From Limonium bicolor (taxonomy: Eukaryota > Streptophyta > Magnoliopsida > Caryophyllales > Plumbaginaceae), in assembly GCA_023374045.1 (NCBI GenBank), contig CM041779.1:272524062-272588061 (forward strand): a stretch of 64,000 bases of DNA. Direction: 5' to 3'. The notes below the pieces were generated by a model that saw only the letters and a program-made list of their open reading frames with translations, made no database searches and was not told the DNA's origin. The translations under genes and the position numbers were made by a program. Shown piece after piece: positions 34,142 to 45,394 of the stretch. Position 1 is the stretch's first letter; every line of letters begins with the position of its first letter.

Positions 34142-34149
34142 TTTATAAA
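34142..34149 (-). promoter_or_regulatory. Possible TATA box in element 2 5' LTR
   Basis: TTTATAAA about 620 bp from the LTR 5' end. A C/T-rich tract (ctacctTCTCTCCTCTC type) follows within 20-45 nt on the element strand. Conserved at 24395-24402 in the other LTR. Confidence 0.35.
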
Positions 34150-34770
34150 AGCAAATAGTAACTTTTCTCACTTTACTCTTCTTTTCCTTTCTCATTTGAT
34201 GACTCATGTGGTGACTCCCCACATCAAAACCGGCCCCCCTCTAATAAATGGAGATATTTGGTCTTGGTTGACCATCTTATTGACTTATGTTGACTTATGT
34301 CTTAACTAGCACTAAATAGTTACTATTCACTAAACAAGGCACATAATCGGGAAATTTTTGATTTCCCATTGATTCAGGCCTCCTAATGTGATACTAATTA
34401 GTACACATGTTGATTAAAGAGTAATGATGGACATTTAGCCACTCAAAACTCAATTCTAAGACAATTTCTCAAAAATGTGCTTTAAGACTTCTTAAAGCAC
34501 ATTTTGTGTTTTAACTTGTTTTCAAGCTTGGTTTTCTTTGCTAATTGATTTAAAATGACCATTAGAATATTACTAAGGTCTTACCATGATATTTGGGTAC
34601 TCACCCAAGTCCCTCCAAGCTTAGAGCACATTTTTGCCCTAATTGCCCTTAAGGCATTTCCTTGTGTTTTCCTTGGTTTAAATTGTCTACCAATCTTTCT
34701 AAGGCATATTTTAGCCTTACTACATCATAATTTGATGTGTACTTAGCATACTTAGGTTTGGGGTATTTCA

Positions 34771-35388
34771 GGGGATGATTGGTCCCATCCCAAACTGGAG
34801 TCGAGGGCTCAGTCCCCCGTAGAACCGGTCAACCAACACCTGGTCCGAGTATCCTATCCCGGGTAGTAGCCGGAGTAGTGAAGTAAACTTTGCATAATAC
34901 TCATCCACGGTCATTTTTCCCGTCTGCTCCAGGGCGTCAAACTCCCTAGTCTTCACCATCTTGGTGTGGGCCGGGTAGTATTTGCCCCTCAGTAGTGCAG
35001 TGTAGTGTCCCCAAGTAAAAGCTGGGTCATCCAGATGGTCGGCCTTCACCATATTCCACCAATCTCTCGCTGCATCCTTCAGGTAAAAGGCAGCAAGCCT
35101 TACTTTTTCCCTAGCTGGGACTGCAAGTGTCTCGAACGCTGTCTCCATCTCTATGATGTATGTCTCCAAGTGAGCAGGGTCAGTCTATCCCTTGAATGCA
35201 GTTGGCCTCAGATCAGCCAAACTCTTCACCCAATCCCCCTCTCTGGGCGGTGGTGGTGGAGGTAGCTGCTGCTGCTGCTGTGCAACCCCCGCCTGTGCAA
35301 ATGCCTGAGCTATCAGTGTAGCAATATCCGCCAGCCTGACAGGCGAATCCTCAGCAGTCTGTCCACGGCGTCCTCCTCTTCCTGACAT
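34771..35388 (-). pseudogene. Gag N-terminal exon of element 1 (interrupted by element 2)
   Basis: Starts ATG at 35388 directly after ctgcag. The first 68 codons (MSGRGGRRGQ..., a Gln run, a Pro run) end at an in-frame TAG at 35185-35187. The frame then resumes and encodes the Ty3/gypsy Gag capsid domain: LAAFYLKDAARDWWNMVK, then TWGHYTALLRGKYYPAH, TVDEYYAKF and RFYGGLSPRLQFGMG. Gag forms the virus-like particle. The next codons (to TTGCAG) lie at 20471-20460 on the far side of element 2. Element 4 has an intact homologue (62688-63314). The TAG fits a CAG or GAG mutation. Confidence 0.9.
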
Positions 35389-35554
35389 CTGCAGGATGTT
35401 GAGGTATATTAGATATTGTGGTCACAATCTTGGTCTTGGATAGTAGTCTAAGCAGAAACTAACTTAAACTCCTTTCAATACTATCTCTCAACCCGTAACC
35501 TAAAGCTTTAGAAATCCTAATCTCGGTGTATCCTTGTATCCAGAGCGTAACTAC

Positions 35555-35566
35555 GCTCTGATACCA
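35555..35566 (-). promoter_or_regulatory. Primer binding site, tRNA-iMet (element 1)
   Basis: Minus strand TGGTATCAGAGC, 5 bp inside the 5' LTR. The leader from here to the gag ATG is only about 165 nt and lacks the three-way junction seen in elements 2 and 3. Confidence 0.95.
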
Positions 35567-35571
35567 CTTTT

Positions 35572-38500
35572 TGTAACACCCCAACCCGAAATCCAATAAC
35601 CTGAACGGCGATCACTCCCAAATAAAATACAACTGCAGCGGAAATAAATACAACAACCGGGCGGTATTACAATGCCGTTGGCCACCCTTGTGACCAACAA
35701 GGCTAACTCCAAATACATTCTCCAAAAGTCACGGTCTGAATACGAATACAATCCGAGATACTAGGAATCAAACTCAAATGTAAAATACTTAAGTAAAAAC
35801 AATTATCTAGAAGAAGACTCCCATAGCTTGAATCTACCCCACCTACACTCTGTGTGGTAATCTTCTCAACTTCAGGTACCTAAAAAATGGGGGTGCCCCC
35901 AAAGGGGCTCAGCAAACAATGCTGGTATGGAAAACGTGCAGCCCATCGTCTACCGGGCCACACCAACGACTTTGTCGAATACATGCAGTCCATTTTTATA
36001 AAGCTGTAAACAAGCATAATATGATGATAACAAGTATACATACAAGGACAATAATGTCACAAAGAACAAGACTTCAGAAGGTCAAGTTAGGTGAACTATA
36101 ATCTTTAATGATAGTCGGGTCCACACAATGGGACTGACAGGTATAAATGAATATCTCAAATAGTGAAGGTATAGTGACCTTGTTAAAATTGAAAGGTTGG
36201 GAAATTAGTCCCTCAGGAGAAAACGTAGTTAACTCCTGTACTGAGAAATGTGGGAATCGTACCCTCGAGAGGAATGAAGTCTTCCTCTCCACTGAACTGT
36301 TGGGAATTGAACCCTCGAGAGGAATAAAATCTTCCTTTCCACTGAAATGTTCCGTCGCGACGTATAACTGAATAGGAGACGACCTGAGACAGGTACAACT
36401 CCTGTAGCATGCATGGCCAGATCCAACTGGGCTCCTCGTTCTCGTAGTATAGAATTGTTAGGTGTCATAGAAGACGTTAAACAAGAACACAATGTGTATT
36501 GTCAATTATCACGTTTAGGATAATGACGTTTGTTATGAAGTGAAGTTAGTGAGAAACTTGTGAACAAGTTCTCGGTACAATAAAGCGCAGGTATTTAATC
36601 CACTGGTATTGTAGTGTTGTATGCGTGGGACATACACGTCGTAGTTAGCAACATTCACGCATATAAAATAACACAACAATGCACAAGAGTAAAACAACAT
36701 TTTTCATTAATTATCTTGGTCATTAATTCAAACAACAGATAGCACACAAGCTGGTGTAATCCGGTAGAAAACAGGTTGCAAGAATCCCATACCGTTCATC
36801 GTAGACTGTACTTGTTTTAATTCCCGGTCAACGTCTGGTCAAACAAGGTCCTAGAATAGGATTAACTGAGAGGGTTAATTTATGTTACCCTTATATAATA
36901 ATTCTATTGGATCTTTTAATAAATCTCGTATTCTGTTATTTCATGTGAGGTTTATTTCTTTTAATTACCTCATGATTTCATGTACAACTTATTTGTTATT
37001 CCTTTGATTTATTTATAAATCCTTTAATGTACATGTAAGTATTTATTTATTCATGTACTATGTTTGTTGTTTATTTTGATTGTCTAGGTGACATAACAAC
37101 TTATAATTCCTTAACTATATTTATATGTCACACATGGACATAATATTCTTATAGTTTTTATTATTCCTCCTTTAACCATATATTATAATTATTAGTTACC
37201 TTTAATTTCCTTATAACTATATGAGTCATAGTTTCATCTTCATAATTCCTTTAATCAACATTCTTTCTTATAATTCCTCCAAATATCCATATAGGACCTA
37301 TATTTATTTAAATCTAAATTCTTACCCTTATATTTCGGTTATTTACAAATCAACCACATTAATTCATAAACTTTATTTTTAAATTCTAATCTCATCATAT
37401 TATATAGTTTTAATTCCTTATTTAATTAAATCACAAAACTACCATTAATATTTTGGTATATACTTTTAAATATTGTAACTTTTGAAAATTATAACTTAGC
37501 CCCTCCAATTCTCGGCCTATATATATATATTTCTTATAATTGCAATTTAGCCACAAAATCTTATAATCTTTACATAATGTCTTATAAACTATAGTTTTAA
37601 TTTTAATTCTCCATAAATGCCGAATATATATATATAAAAATTCTTAAATTTCCAAACTAACCCCAAAGTAATTCGGCTTTGTCATTTATTTTTCCTTAAT
37701 TACATTCTCATCCCAAAACTTTATAATAGTTTCTTAATAACTTATAAACTATAGTCTAAATATTTAATTCCTCAAAATTTCGAAGGTGAACCTAATAAAT
37801 CTCTTAATTATGAATTCGCCCACTAATAAGTTCCAAACTTTCATAACAACTTTTATAAATTACATAATAGCCCAAAACTTAATAAAATGTTATTTTAACA
37901 CTTGTTTAAATTATCTAAAATTCATAAACTTAATTCCTAACCTTATATTATATTATAATTACACCAAACAGACCCTTAACTCTCGGTTTTCACATTAAAC
38001 TCACCAAACTTTGTAAAAATTACATTTAAGTCACATAACTTAATTAATTAGCCATTTAAGCTCTAATAAAATATTTTTAACTCACCAAACTTTATAGTAT
38101 AAGTTTATATACATAAGTAGCTCATAAAAATCAATTTTTCACTTAGACAATTCGGCCATAATTAAATAGCTACCATATAGTATATAAAAGTGGATTTATA
38201 TGTCAAAATAAATATACATAAATTCATATGAGTCATATAACTCATGTAAAAATTATTGTAATGTCTTATATTGATTCTTAGCTCAAAATAAAGTATTTTT
38301 GCCCTTGACATTTTGGCTTGAACTTATATGTAACATAAATAAATTTTGTGACACAAAACTGTGTCTTAAGGTAAATATTTTCCATATATGTTATAGATTA
38401 TATTTTTGGCATATAATACCATATAGTTTCGGTTTTAATTAACCTAGGAGATGTACATAATTTTTGTATAATTTTTAGGAGCTTAACAAAGCTTATAACA

Positions 38501-40455
38501 TAAAGATTTACTTAGTAAACTTACTTCTTAACAAAGGTGGTTAAGTGCTTGAACTCTTCTTGAATCTCCAAGCTTTCTCCAAGGAAATTTTGATGCTCCA
38601 CTTCGGTTATATGCAAGTGGTGAAGGAGTTTAGGAGTTAGATCTTCAATAAAGATCTTAACTAGATTTGTAAGTAGTTTTACAAGAATTTACCTTAAGCT
38701 TTTCTCCTTATAATTTTGGCTCACTTAAGGTGGATGAAGAACAAGTTTTCCTTCATGAAAATGAAGAAGAAAAGAGCCTTAGAAGAGATAGAAATCGGTT
38801 ACACAATAAAATGTGCTTTAAGGATTTTCAAGCTTGAAAACTACCTTAAGATAACCTTGAGATGCTCCTTGGTTTAATGTTGGTTTGGACAACCTCCTTG
38901 GAACAATAGTTGATGCCGAAATGCTATGGTGTGCTAGGAAGAGTTTTGCTTCAAGGCTTGACAAGAAATGCTAGTAAATTACCTTAAAGATGAAGATAGA
39001 AGTTAAAACTCCATTAATGGACTTAAGAGCTTCAAAGGAAGAAGATGAAGCAAGAAGAGAGAGGAGGGAGCCTTACCAATTCGGCGGTGAAGTGTGCAAG
39101 AGGAAAAATGAGAATAAGCTCACGTAAGAAGAGGATGCAATTTGGAATTTGATTTTTGTTTTGTTAATTTTTAATGTCAAATGACTATTCTTTTTCCTTA
39201 GTTTATTACATGAGTTAGTGGCTCAATAAATGCCCCTCTTTCCAGCATGTGTTCGGCTATAATGCAAGACAAGGCAATGTGGAGGGAAATAATGGTGAGC
39301 TAAATGACAAGGTAAGAAAAGTAAGGTTTATTCTTTTTATTTTTCTAAGTTTGTAACTTGTCTTCTTCTTCTTGTAGGTGGACGATTTGAAGGCCTGAAT
39401 GGAGCTTATCAACCGGCCATTAAGAGCTTGGGACAAGCATGGAAGGTCACATGGAAAAGAAAGAAATCAAAAAGGTGGAATCTAGATCTACTTTTTGCCT
39501 TTTTCATTTTGTTTTTGTCTAGCACACATGGTCTTGTTTCCCTTCATAATTTCGACAGCATGGAGCTCACATGAGACTTACATTCTTCTGTCATTAAGTA
39601 TTATAGCACATGGGAAGGTGAGTCACCATGTTCTATGCCTTTTATAAACTTTAAATGCAAATTTTATACTAGTTTTTGCACATAAAATCGGCCCCTATAG
39701 AGCACCTGGTTTGACACTGCCTCCAACTGATTTAGAAGGTCATTTTAACCCTATTTAAGATTCTTAATTCGTGGCATGTCAAAAACTACAAGGCAATTGC
39801 GTAAAACACGTTTTCGTGACACCCGAAGGTGTGTTTTTGTGCTCTAAGGAAATTTTGGGAAATAAATTGTTTTTATGAGTTCCAAGTGTTTATAAACACT
39901 TATTATAGTAAATAATGATATATTAAGACATTAATTAAGTTATATGGGGTTACATCAACCCACGACATAATTTACGGGCCATCGGGACACTCCCGGGCAA
40001 AAAGGAGCGCTAAGAAATACTCCTGAGGTTTTTGTTGAATTTTGAGAAACCACTTTGTGGGTTCTCTTTATAATGGTTAATAATGATGTTAGGAACTCTA
40101 AGAATTAATTTTATAGGAGTTCGTGCCACCTCGGGACTCCTCCGGGCTTTTCGTGCTTTAAGGGGCGTGCGTGAGCACTCCCGAGCATTTTGTGTTTTTG
40201 ACTGAATATAGCCTAGGGAATATGTTTATATATTCATATAATGAGTGTATGACCATTTGGTTTGAGTTTTAGAAGGTCATACAAGGTCATGCTTGATCAC
40301 ATGTTTCTAAGGCGTTTTAGCGTTTATGATGAAACAACTATTTTTACGTAACGTTTTCATGCATGGGTTTGCATGCGTAAGTGAAATGATTTATATTTGG
40401 GTTATACTCCATTAAATAATGGTTTTATAACATTAATTAGATTTGGGGTATTTCA
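35572..40455 (-). repeat. Element 1 5' LTR (4884 bp)
   Basis: Matches 10045-14884 with scattered substitutions and many small indels. Ends tttggggtatttca, followed by TSD tacag at 40456-40460. Confidence 0.93.
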
Positions 40456-40770
40456 TACAGATTCTCACTCATAGATACAGATTCTTCAGAGATACACATT
40501 CTCAGTCGAAGATACAGATTCTTCAGAGATACAAATTCTCACCCGAAGATACAGATTCTTCAGAGATACAGATTCTCACCCGAAGATACAGATTCTTCAG
40601 AGATACAGATTCCCACCCATAGATACATCAGATATACAGATTCTCACCCATAGATACAGACTCTTCAGAGATACAAATTCTCACCACGAAGATGCGGATT
40701 CTTTAGAGATACATATTCCTACCCGTAGATGCAGATTCTTTAGAGATACAAATTCTTGCCTGAGTAGAAG
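40456..40770. repeat. gatacagattct tandem array (about 37-bp period)
   Basis: About eight units, each of two half-units: gatacagattcttcaga and gatacagattctcacccgaa. Later units are more diverged. Continuous with 9955-10039 once element 1 is removed. Confidence 0.9.
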
Positions 40771-40937
40771 AACTCACCCTCAAGCTCGTCATAAGTCTTA
40801 CCCACTTCCTTAACACCTGCCACGTTTTGCACTCTTAGTCCTAAACCTTTTACACACACTTCGGAATAGGTTCCGGTCCCTAGATGCACCTAGGTCATAC
40901 AATTCATCATCACATTAAGCACATTTCACTCATTATG

Positions 40938-41195
40938 GATAGTCAACACCTTAGAATCACTTGACATTACTTCATCTTATAGGTAGTCAACACCTTAGAA
41001 TAGCTTGACATCATTTCATTCATTATAGGTAGTCAACGCCTTAGAATAGCTTGACATCATATCATCCTTATAGGTAGTCGGCGCCTTAGAATAGTCTGAC
41101 ATTACTTCATTTTTACCTTTAGGTGGTCGACGCCTTAGAATCGCTCGACATCCTTCCACTTTACTCATAGGTAGTCAGCGCTTTAGAATAGCTCG
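40938..41195. repeat. Six-unit tandem repeat (about 46-bp period)
   Basis: Units built on gtcaacaccttagaatagct followed by tgacat and a T-rich spacer ending ataggta. Lies between the 37-bp array and the PPT of the Ogre-like element, where Tat-lineage elements often carry tandem repeats. Confidence 0.85.
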
Positions 41196-41305
41196 ACACA
41201 ATTTATCAGTTTCCGATAACACGTAGGGTCTTGGAAAAAAATATGAAATTTTGGGGTATCACTCAAGCATCAACCAGCCTTTTCACTTTCATTACAAAGT
41301 CTAGT

Positions 41306-41320
41306 TGACGGGGGGCAATC
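41306..41320 (+). other. Polypurine tract of Ogre/Tat-like element
   Basis: gacggggggcaatc directly before LTR start tgttatacccaaaatt. Confidence 0.75.
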
Positions 41321-42904
41321 TGTTATACCCAAAATTTTGACCCCCTGGTTAGGGTCTGTAATGCTTTGGTGTTGTGAGAGGCACTTCAATCAAGTTATGA
41401 GGGATTACGGCTCGATCGGTGCATTGGGAGCAGTTTCGTCATCGTCAGGGGCATTTTCATAATTTTTAAGGCTCCCAAGACCTCCTATAGGCTTTCTCTC
41501 TCCTCCAAAATGCTCGAATCAACTTGAAATGATTTGAAATTTTAACCCATGATAGAGGATGACATTTTAAGCATAATGGCGTTAGAATTTTGATATTTCA
41601 AATTTCCAATAATATTCTAGCAATTTTCGATTGAATCTGATGAGAAATTGAATTTAAAAATATTCCAACATTTAAAAAATTCAATTCCACTTCAGAAAAA
41701 TCATAATTGAAATCCTTGACAGGTGGCTAAAATTTCACAGCAAAATTCCTTTGGGAAGTCACTTAATTAAACTGCCAAAAAATCTTACTTTTACTAGATT
41801 TTCTTTATCTTTAAGAAAGTCTATATAAAGGGATAAATCTTTTGATCAAAGAAGGATTTCACAAGCTCAAGAACCCTAGGAAGTCATAAGGCATTGCCTC
41901 CCCTCCCTTCCTCACATTTTTCAACACCCGGTCACCCGAATCATACCAAAAATCACCCAAAATCACCAACTAAACTCGTTTTCCAATTCCAAAAGCATCA
42001 ACAATCATAAAAACCCCACATAAACACCACCAAAACATAAAGAACAGTAAGAACAACCAATAACTAGAAGCTTGGTTTGAAGACCTTTCGGGTCTGCCAT
42101 CAACGGAGCACTTGACGAATCCCGACGTGAAGAATCTTTGTAAACCCGAAGGGAAAACAGGTAGAAATTCCACTTTCCTAACTCCCTACGACTTTATCAG
42201 TCTTGTCTTAACATTTGGGTTCAAACCAACTCTCCTCGGCCTCTGTACTACTAATTGTTTTAGCTACTGCCTTGTTACTTGTTTGCTACGTTTCGTGTGT
42301 TATTCGATTTCAAATTGAAAACTTTTAATCACTAACGTCTTCTACATCTTTTAGGCTACAAGTACATAAAATTTGAGCTAAAAACACCGTCGGGAACCAT
42401 CAAAAATCCACTGTCTGTGGGTGGTTCGTGACCTCGGACACCCATGGACGGTGGCGGGTTTTCTTATTTTCCAATTTTTCAAATTTTAGGGTTTCTGACA
42501 ATACATGTCCGGGCCCACAGACATGTCCGTGGCCCCAGGCTTTTCAAGTTTGCGTTTTTATTTTAGTTCTGTTTTCGTAATCATGTAATTCAATTGGGGT
42601 CTGTGGTCTCGGACATTGAGTCCGTGGCTACAGACGTAATTAAAATTTAACCTAATTCTGCCTCCGAAACCCTAGTTTGGGAAGCTTTAATTTCACTTTA
42701 ATTTTCTGTCAAAAAATGTTAAAAATATAAAAAATCAGAAGCACGCACTAAGGTTTAAAACGACTCGTAATAAGCCGTAATTAAACTAAGTAGAGGGAAA
42801 ATGACTTCTAGGGGTAATAAAAGTAATTGAACTCTAAATAAGTCGTATACCAAGCCCCCGAACCCGAACTCTCCTTTCCTAATTTGATCTAGGTAAAAAT
42901 TAGG
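41321..42904 (+). repeat. LTR of Ogre/Tat-like element (about 1.58 kb)
   Basis: Starts tgttatacccaaaattttg after a purine tract; ends just before tggcgactc, a truncated PBS-like motif. It has PPT on one side and PBS on the other, so it stands between a 3' end and a leader, as in a tandem or recombined element. Only one LTR of this family is in the window. Contains gtctgtgg/ccacagac-type inverted motifs at 42405-42640. The end is approximate. Confidence 0.65.
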
Positions 42905-42913
42905 TGGCGACTC
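42905..42913 (+). promoter_or_regulatory. Degenerate primer binding site (possibly tRNA-Arg type)
   Basis: tggcgactc, then divergence. Tat/Ogre elements commonly use a primer site beginning this way; only nine bases fit. Confidence 0.4.
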
Positions 42914-43057
42914 ATAATAGGTTCCAGTGAGCTAGCTTAGGTTTTAATAATTAATGTTACATGACATAGTTATTAATCTTAGGTTATAAGTGGACCTAAA
43001 ACCCGACTAGATCCTAATCAACTTAAGCAACATAGGGTAGGGTTTAAAAATCGAGGC

Positions 43058-43712
43058 TCACACCTTCCTTGTCTTGAAGTTGTTTGGCTACTTCATGTTG
43101 ACTTTGTTTTCGAGTTTCAGACTTGGAACTTGTGAAGCCGTCCTCTACACCATTTCTCTCCTTTTTGTCATTCGGATTTCCTCGACACACTTCAGGTTTG
43201 CCTTTTTTTATCCTTTCTTGACTTCACCTTTAGGGTTCTTGTGTTCTCGGTTTTTGAGCTATGAGAGCTATTTTGATGTGAGCTCTTTTGATCATGTGTC
43301 ACTCTGGGACCATTTACGGATCACTTCGTCATGCTGATAGCAGTGTTGCTTCTTTGGACTGATGAAAACATTATCCGAAAATCAAGCTCCTTGCTTCCTT
43401 TGGTCGCCGGGTCAGACATTCATCATCGGATAGGTTATTTTGTGGAGTTCATAATATCAAAAGGGATATATGAGAGGCTCGGCGGGGGTGCATAGGGTTT
43501 AATGTTAGGGTTCACAAGCTTTTGGCTATGTGGCGTTGTACCTTGGTGCTTCGTCATTCCTGATAGTTGTGTATCTAATCTTTGTTACTTTTCACATGTC
43601 TAAGGGTAAATTTACAAATTACCTCCTTCGGTTGGAGTTATGCTGTTTGGCTTATCTTTGAATGTGGTCTCACCGAAGTCATGTAAAAATGACATGCCCA
43701 TTCTCTTTAGTA
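43058..43712 (+). repeat. Ogre-like leader segment (direct copy)
   Basis: Matches 8250-8905 in inverted orientation. An 87-codon plus-strand frame at 43074 is not preserved in the other copy, so I treat the region as non-coding. Confidence 0.75.
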
Positions 43713-43870
43713 ACGATTTGCGTAGAAGTTATAAAAATTGAACTGCGCATTTATTCATGAAGATGAAAGAAAACATAAAAATTACAATCTTAGGAGACTG
43801 AAAACTAACTAGGAAAATAAGCTACTAGGAAAATTTGAAGATGCAAGAAAATACAATCAATGAAGAATCA
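43713..43870. other. Unassigned spacer
   Basis: A-rich non-coding sequence between the leader segment and the gag relic. Nothing recognised. Confidence 0.5.
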
Positions 43871-43879
43871 CCTAAATAA

Positions 43880-44722
43880 AATGATCTGCATACTTAGAAA
43901 AATTGGACTCCTTGCTCGAGGAGGTCCTGAATCTTGTGCCTCAATGCTTGACAATTGTCGGCATAATGGCTAGGCAACCGATGGTAGTGGAAAAATTGAT
44001 TAAGATGTCTCCCTAAATGCGTAGTTTCTGGCTGAGGGGCCAAGGGCTATAGCAAGTTTCTCCTCTAAAGCTCTTCAAATGCGCGACTTAGTGTTTGGCC
44101 AATGTCGGTGAATTCTCTTTGCGATAAGCCTCGGCGTGGTAAGGGTACCGTCCTGAAGTTTTGATTCAAAGCTCGGGGCTGTTGAATCATATTCATTTCC
44201 GGGAAACTCTTTGAGCGCAAGCTACACTTAGAGAATTTGGAACCACAGTTCTTAAGCACTCGAACTCCAACCCCTCCTTATGAATTTTTTCCTTTAGGAT
44301 ACCGACTTGTCCCATCAACATGTCAAAACTCAGAAAGTACATATTTAGCTCATTGTTGTGTAGCTTTCGCATGTTCTCAATTATCATACGGATTTGCTCT
44401 TGCTCGTCCATTTTGGTAGGCATGGCAGCAGCCTTCCTCCTTCAACGCTTGATGAAGTCGGGCATGGACTCACAGTCTTTATGTCGAGTGCCTGCTAGAT
44501 CTCATCTGGTGACTTCAAGATTCCTAGCATACTCGAAGTGATGCAGAAAGGCTTTGTAAACCTCCTTATAGGTTTTATCGTTCATTTTTTGAGTGAGATA
44601 CCAACGTTGAGGCATTTCATCCAGATAGCGAGTGAAAATTTTGGCTTTTTGCATGTCGTTGAGCCCGATAATGGACATTTCCCGGTCGAACATGGCCAAA
44701 TGAATTTATGGATCTGAGGAAC
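43880..44722 (-). pseudogene. Ogre/Tat-like gag relic, truncated by CACTA insertion
   Basis: Minus-strand reading from 44699: a capsid-like segment (KAKIFTRYLDEMPQRWY, then YKEVYKAFLHHFEYARN), two in-frame TGA codons within 44440-44510, then RRKAAAMPTKMDEQEQI, a diverged linker, and at 43980-43890 an HYHRLPSHYADNCQALRHKI motif. The last resembles the CxxHxxxGHxxxxC-type knuckle plus KxKVQDLI helix found in Ogre/Tat Gag-Pol. Several frame changes occur. The gag 5' end lies beyond the CACTA insertion and outside the window. Orientation is opposite to the adjacent LTR and leader, so the locus is rearranged. Confidence 0.6.
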
Positions 44723-44725
44723 CTT
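44723..44725. other. Probable 3-bp target duplication of CACTA element
   Basis: ctt directly precedes the CACTA terminus. The partner copy is not in the window. Confidence 0.4.
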
Positions 44726-44915
44726 CACTACAAGAAAATAGCACCATCAGTGACGGAATTTTTGGAACAGAATTTGTACGTTGGAAATAACTACTTTTAC
44801 TAACCGAATTTCCGTCTTTCTCCAACGGAAATTTCACCCGCTAGTTTCCCATGTCTATCGCCTTTTTCTAACGGAGTTTTCCGTTGGGGAAAATATTCCG
44901 TCACTAATGACAAGT

Positions 44916-44920
44916 TGTTC
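44916..44920. other. Target-site duplication of element 3 (left)
   Basis: tgttc before tgaaatacccc, repeated at 60024-60028. Confidence 0.9.
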
Positions 44921-45386
44921 TGAAATACCCCGACCTTAAATATGGCGATTAAATTATCCTAATAGGTATTTAAGAGCCTAATAATGCTTAAGTAATATGG
45001 TAAGGAAAAATAAATCCAAAAGAAATAAAGAAACGCTTAAAAAAAACGGGAAACGCTAAATAAGCGTTAAATAACCATAAGAGGTATGAAACCTCGGTTA
45101 GCGTATTGTAAGGATTCTAAAGGCTTAAGTAAGTATAAATAAATATTAGGGAACAAATCCCGAAGAAAACGGATCCTTAAAATGGATTAAAAACACTAAT
45201 GAACACTAGAGCGCATTTTTCGAGGTAACCGGGAAAACGTGTCGTTAAGCGGGTCAAATAGACTCGTAACAATTTTGGTCAACTAAATAATCATTAATAA
45301 ATATTGGTGAAGCTTTAGAACCAATAAAATCAATAAAACGAGAAATTAGTAAAAACTGTCAAAAACAGGAACTTGTGGGGAAGAAA

Positions 45387-45394
45387 TATAAATA
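45387..45394 (+). promoter_or_regulatory. Possible TATA box in element 3 5' LTR
   Basis: TATAAATA at about 465 bp from the LTR start, with CT-rich sequence (cactctctctcctctcc) some 160 bp further. Conserved in the 3' LTR near 55381-55389. Tentative. Confidence 0.3.

Larger units (their letters stand above)
20477..34770 (-). mobile_element. Element 2: non-autonomous Tekay-like retrotransposon nested in element 1 gag
   Basis: 14.3 kb, minus strand, TSD gggga. 5' LTR 34770-30258, iMet PBS 30253-30242, internal region 30241-25040, terminal PPT 25039-25022, 3' LTR 25021-20477. The LTRs are nearly identical by eye, yet the 5.2-kb internal region has no frame longer than about 130 codons and no recognisable gag or RT. 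Only blurred pol-like words remain, such as the ctttggtctgaggatg stretch near 26640, which parallels the integrase region of element 1. It was probably mobilised by proteins supplied in trans. Confidence 0.9.
30258..34770 (-). repeat. Element 2 5' LTR (4513 bp)
   Basis: Nearly identical to 20477-25021; the main differences are short indels (for example in the T-run and GC-rich patch near 31930-31975). TTTATAAA at 34142-34149 is a candidate TATA box, with a CT-rich region downstream on the element strand. Hairpin array at 30832-31138. Confidence 0.93.
10045..40455 (-). mobile_element. Element 1: Tekay-like Ty3/gypsy retrotransposon carrying an AlkB domain
   Basis: Minus strand. 5' LTR 40455-35572, iMet PBS, gag with introns, AlkB block, protease, RT, RNase H, integrase with chromodomain, internal purine tract, terminal PPT, 3' LTR 14884-10045; TSD tacag on both sides. 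Element 2 sits inside its gag (20477-34770). Excluding that insertion and the 5-bp duplication the element is about 16.1 kb. Gag and pol carry several nonsense and frameshift lesions, so this copy is dead. Lineage is inferred from long LTRs, tRNA-iMet priming, purine tract and the chromodomain end of integrase. Confidence 0.92.
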
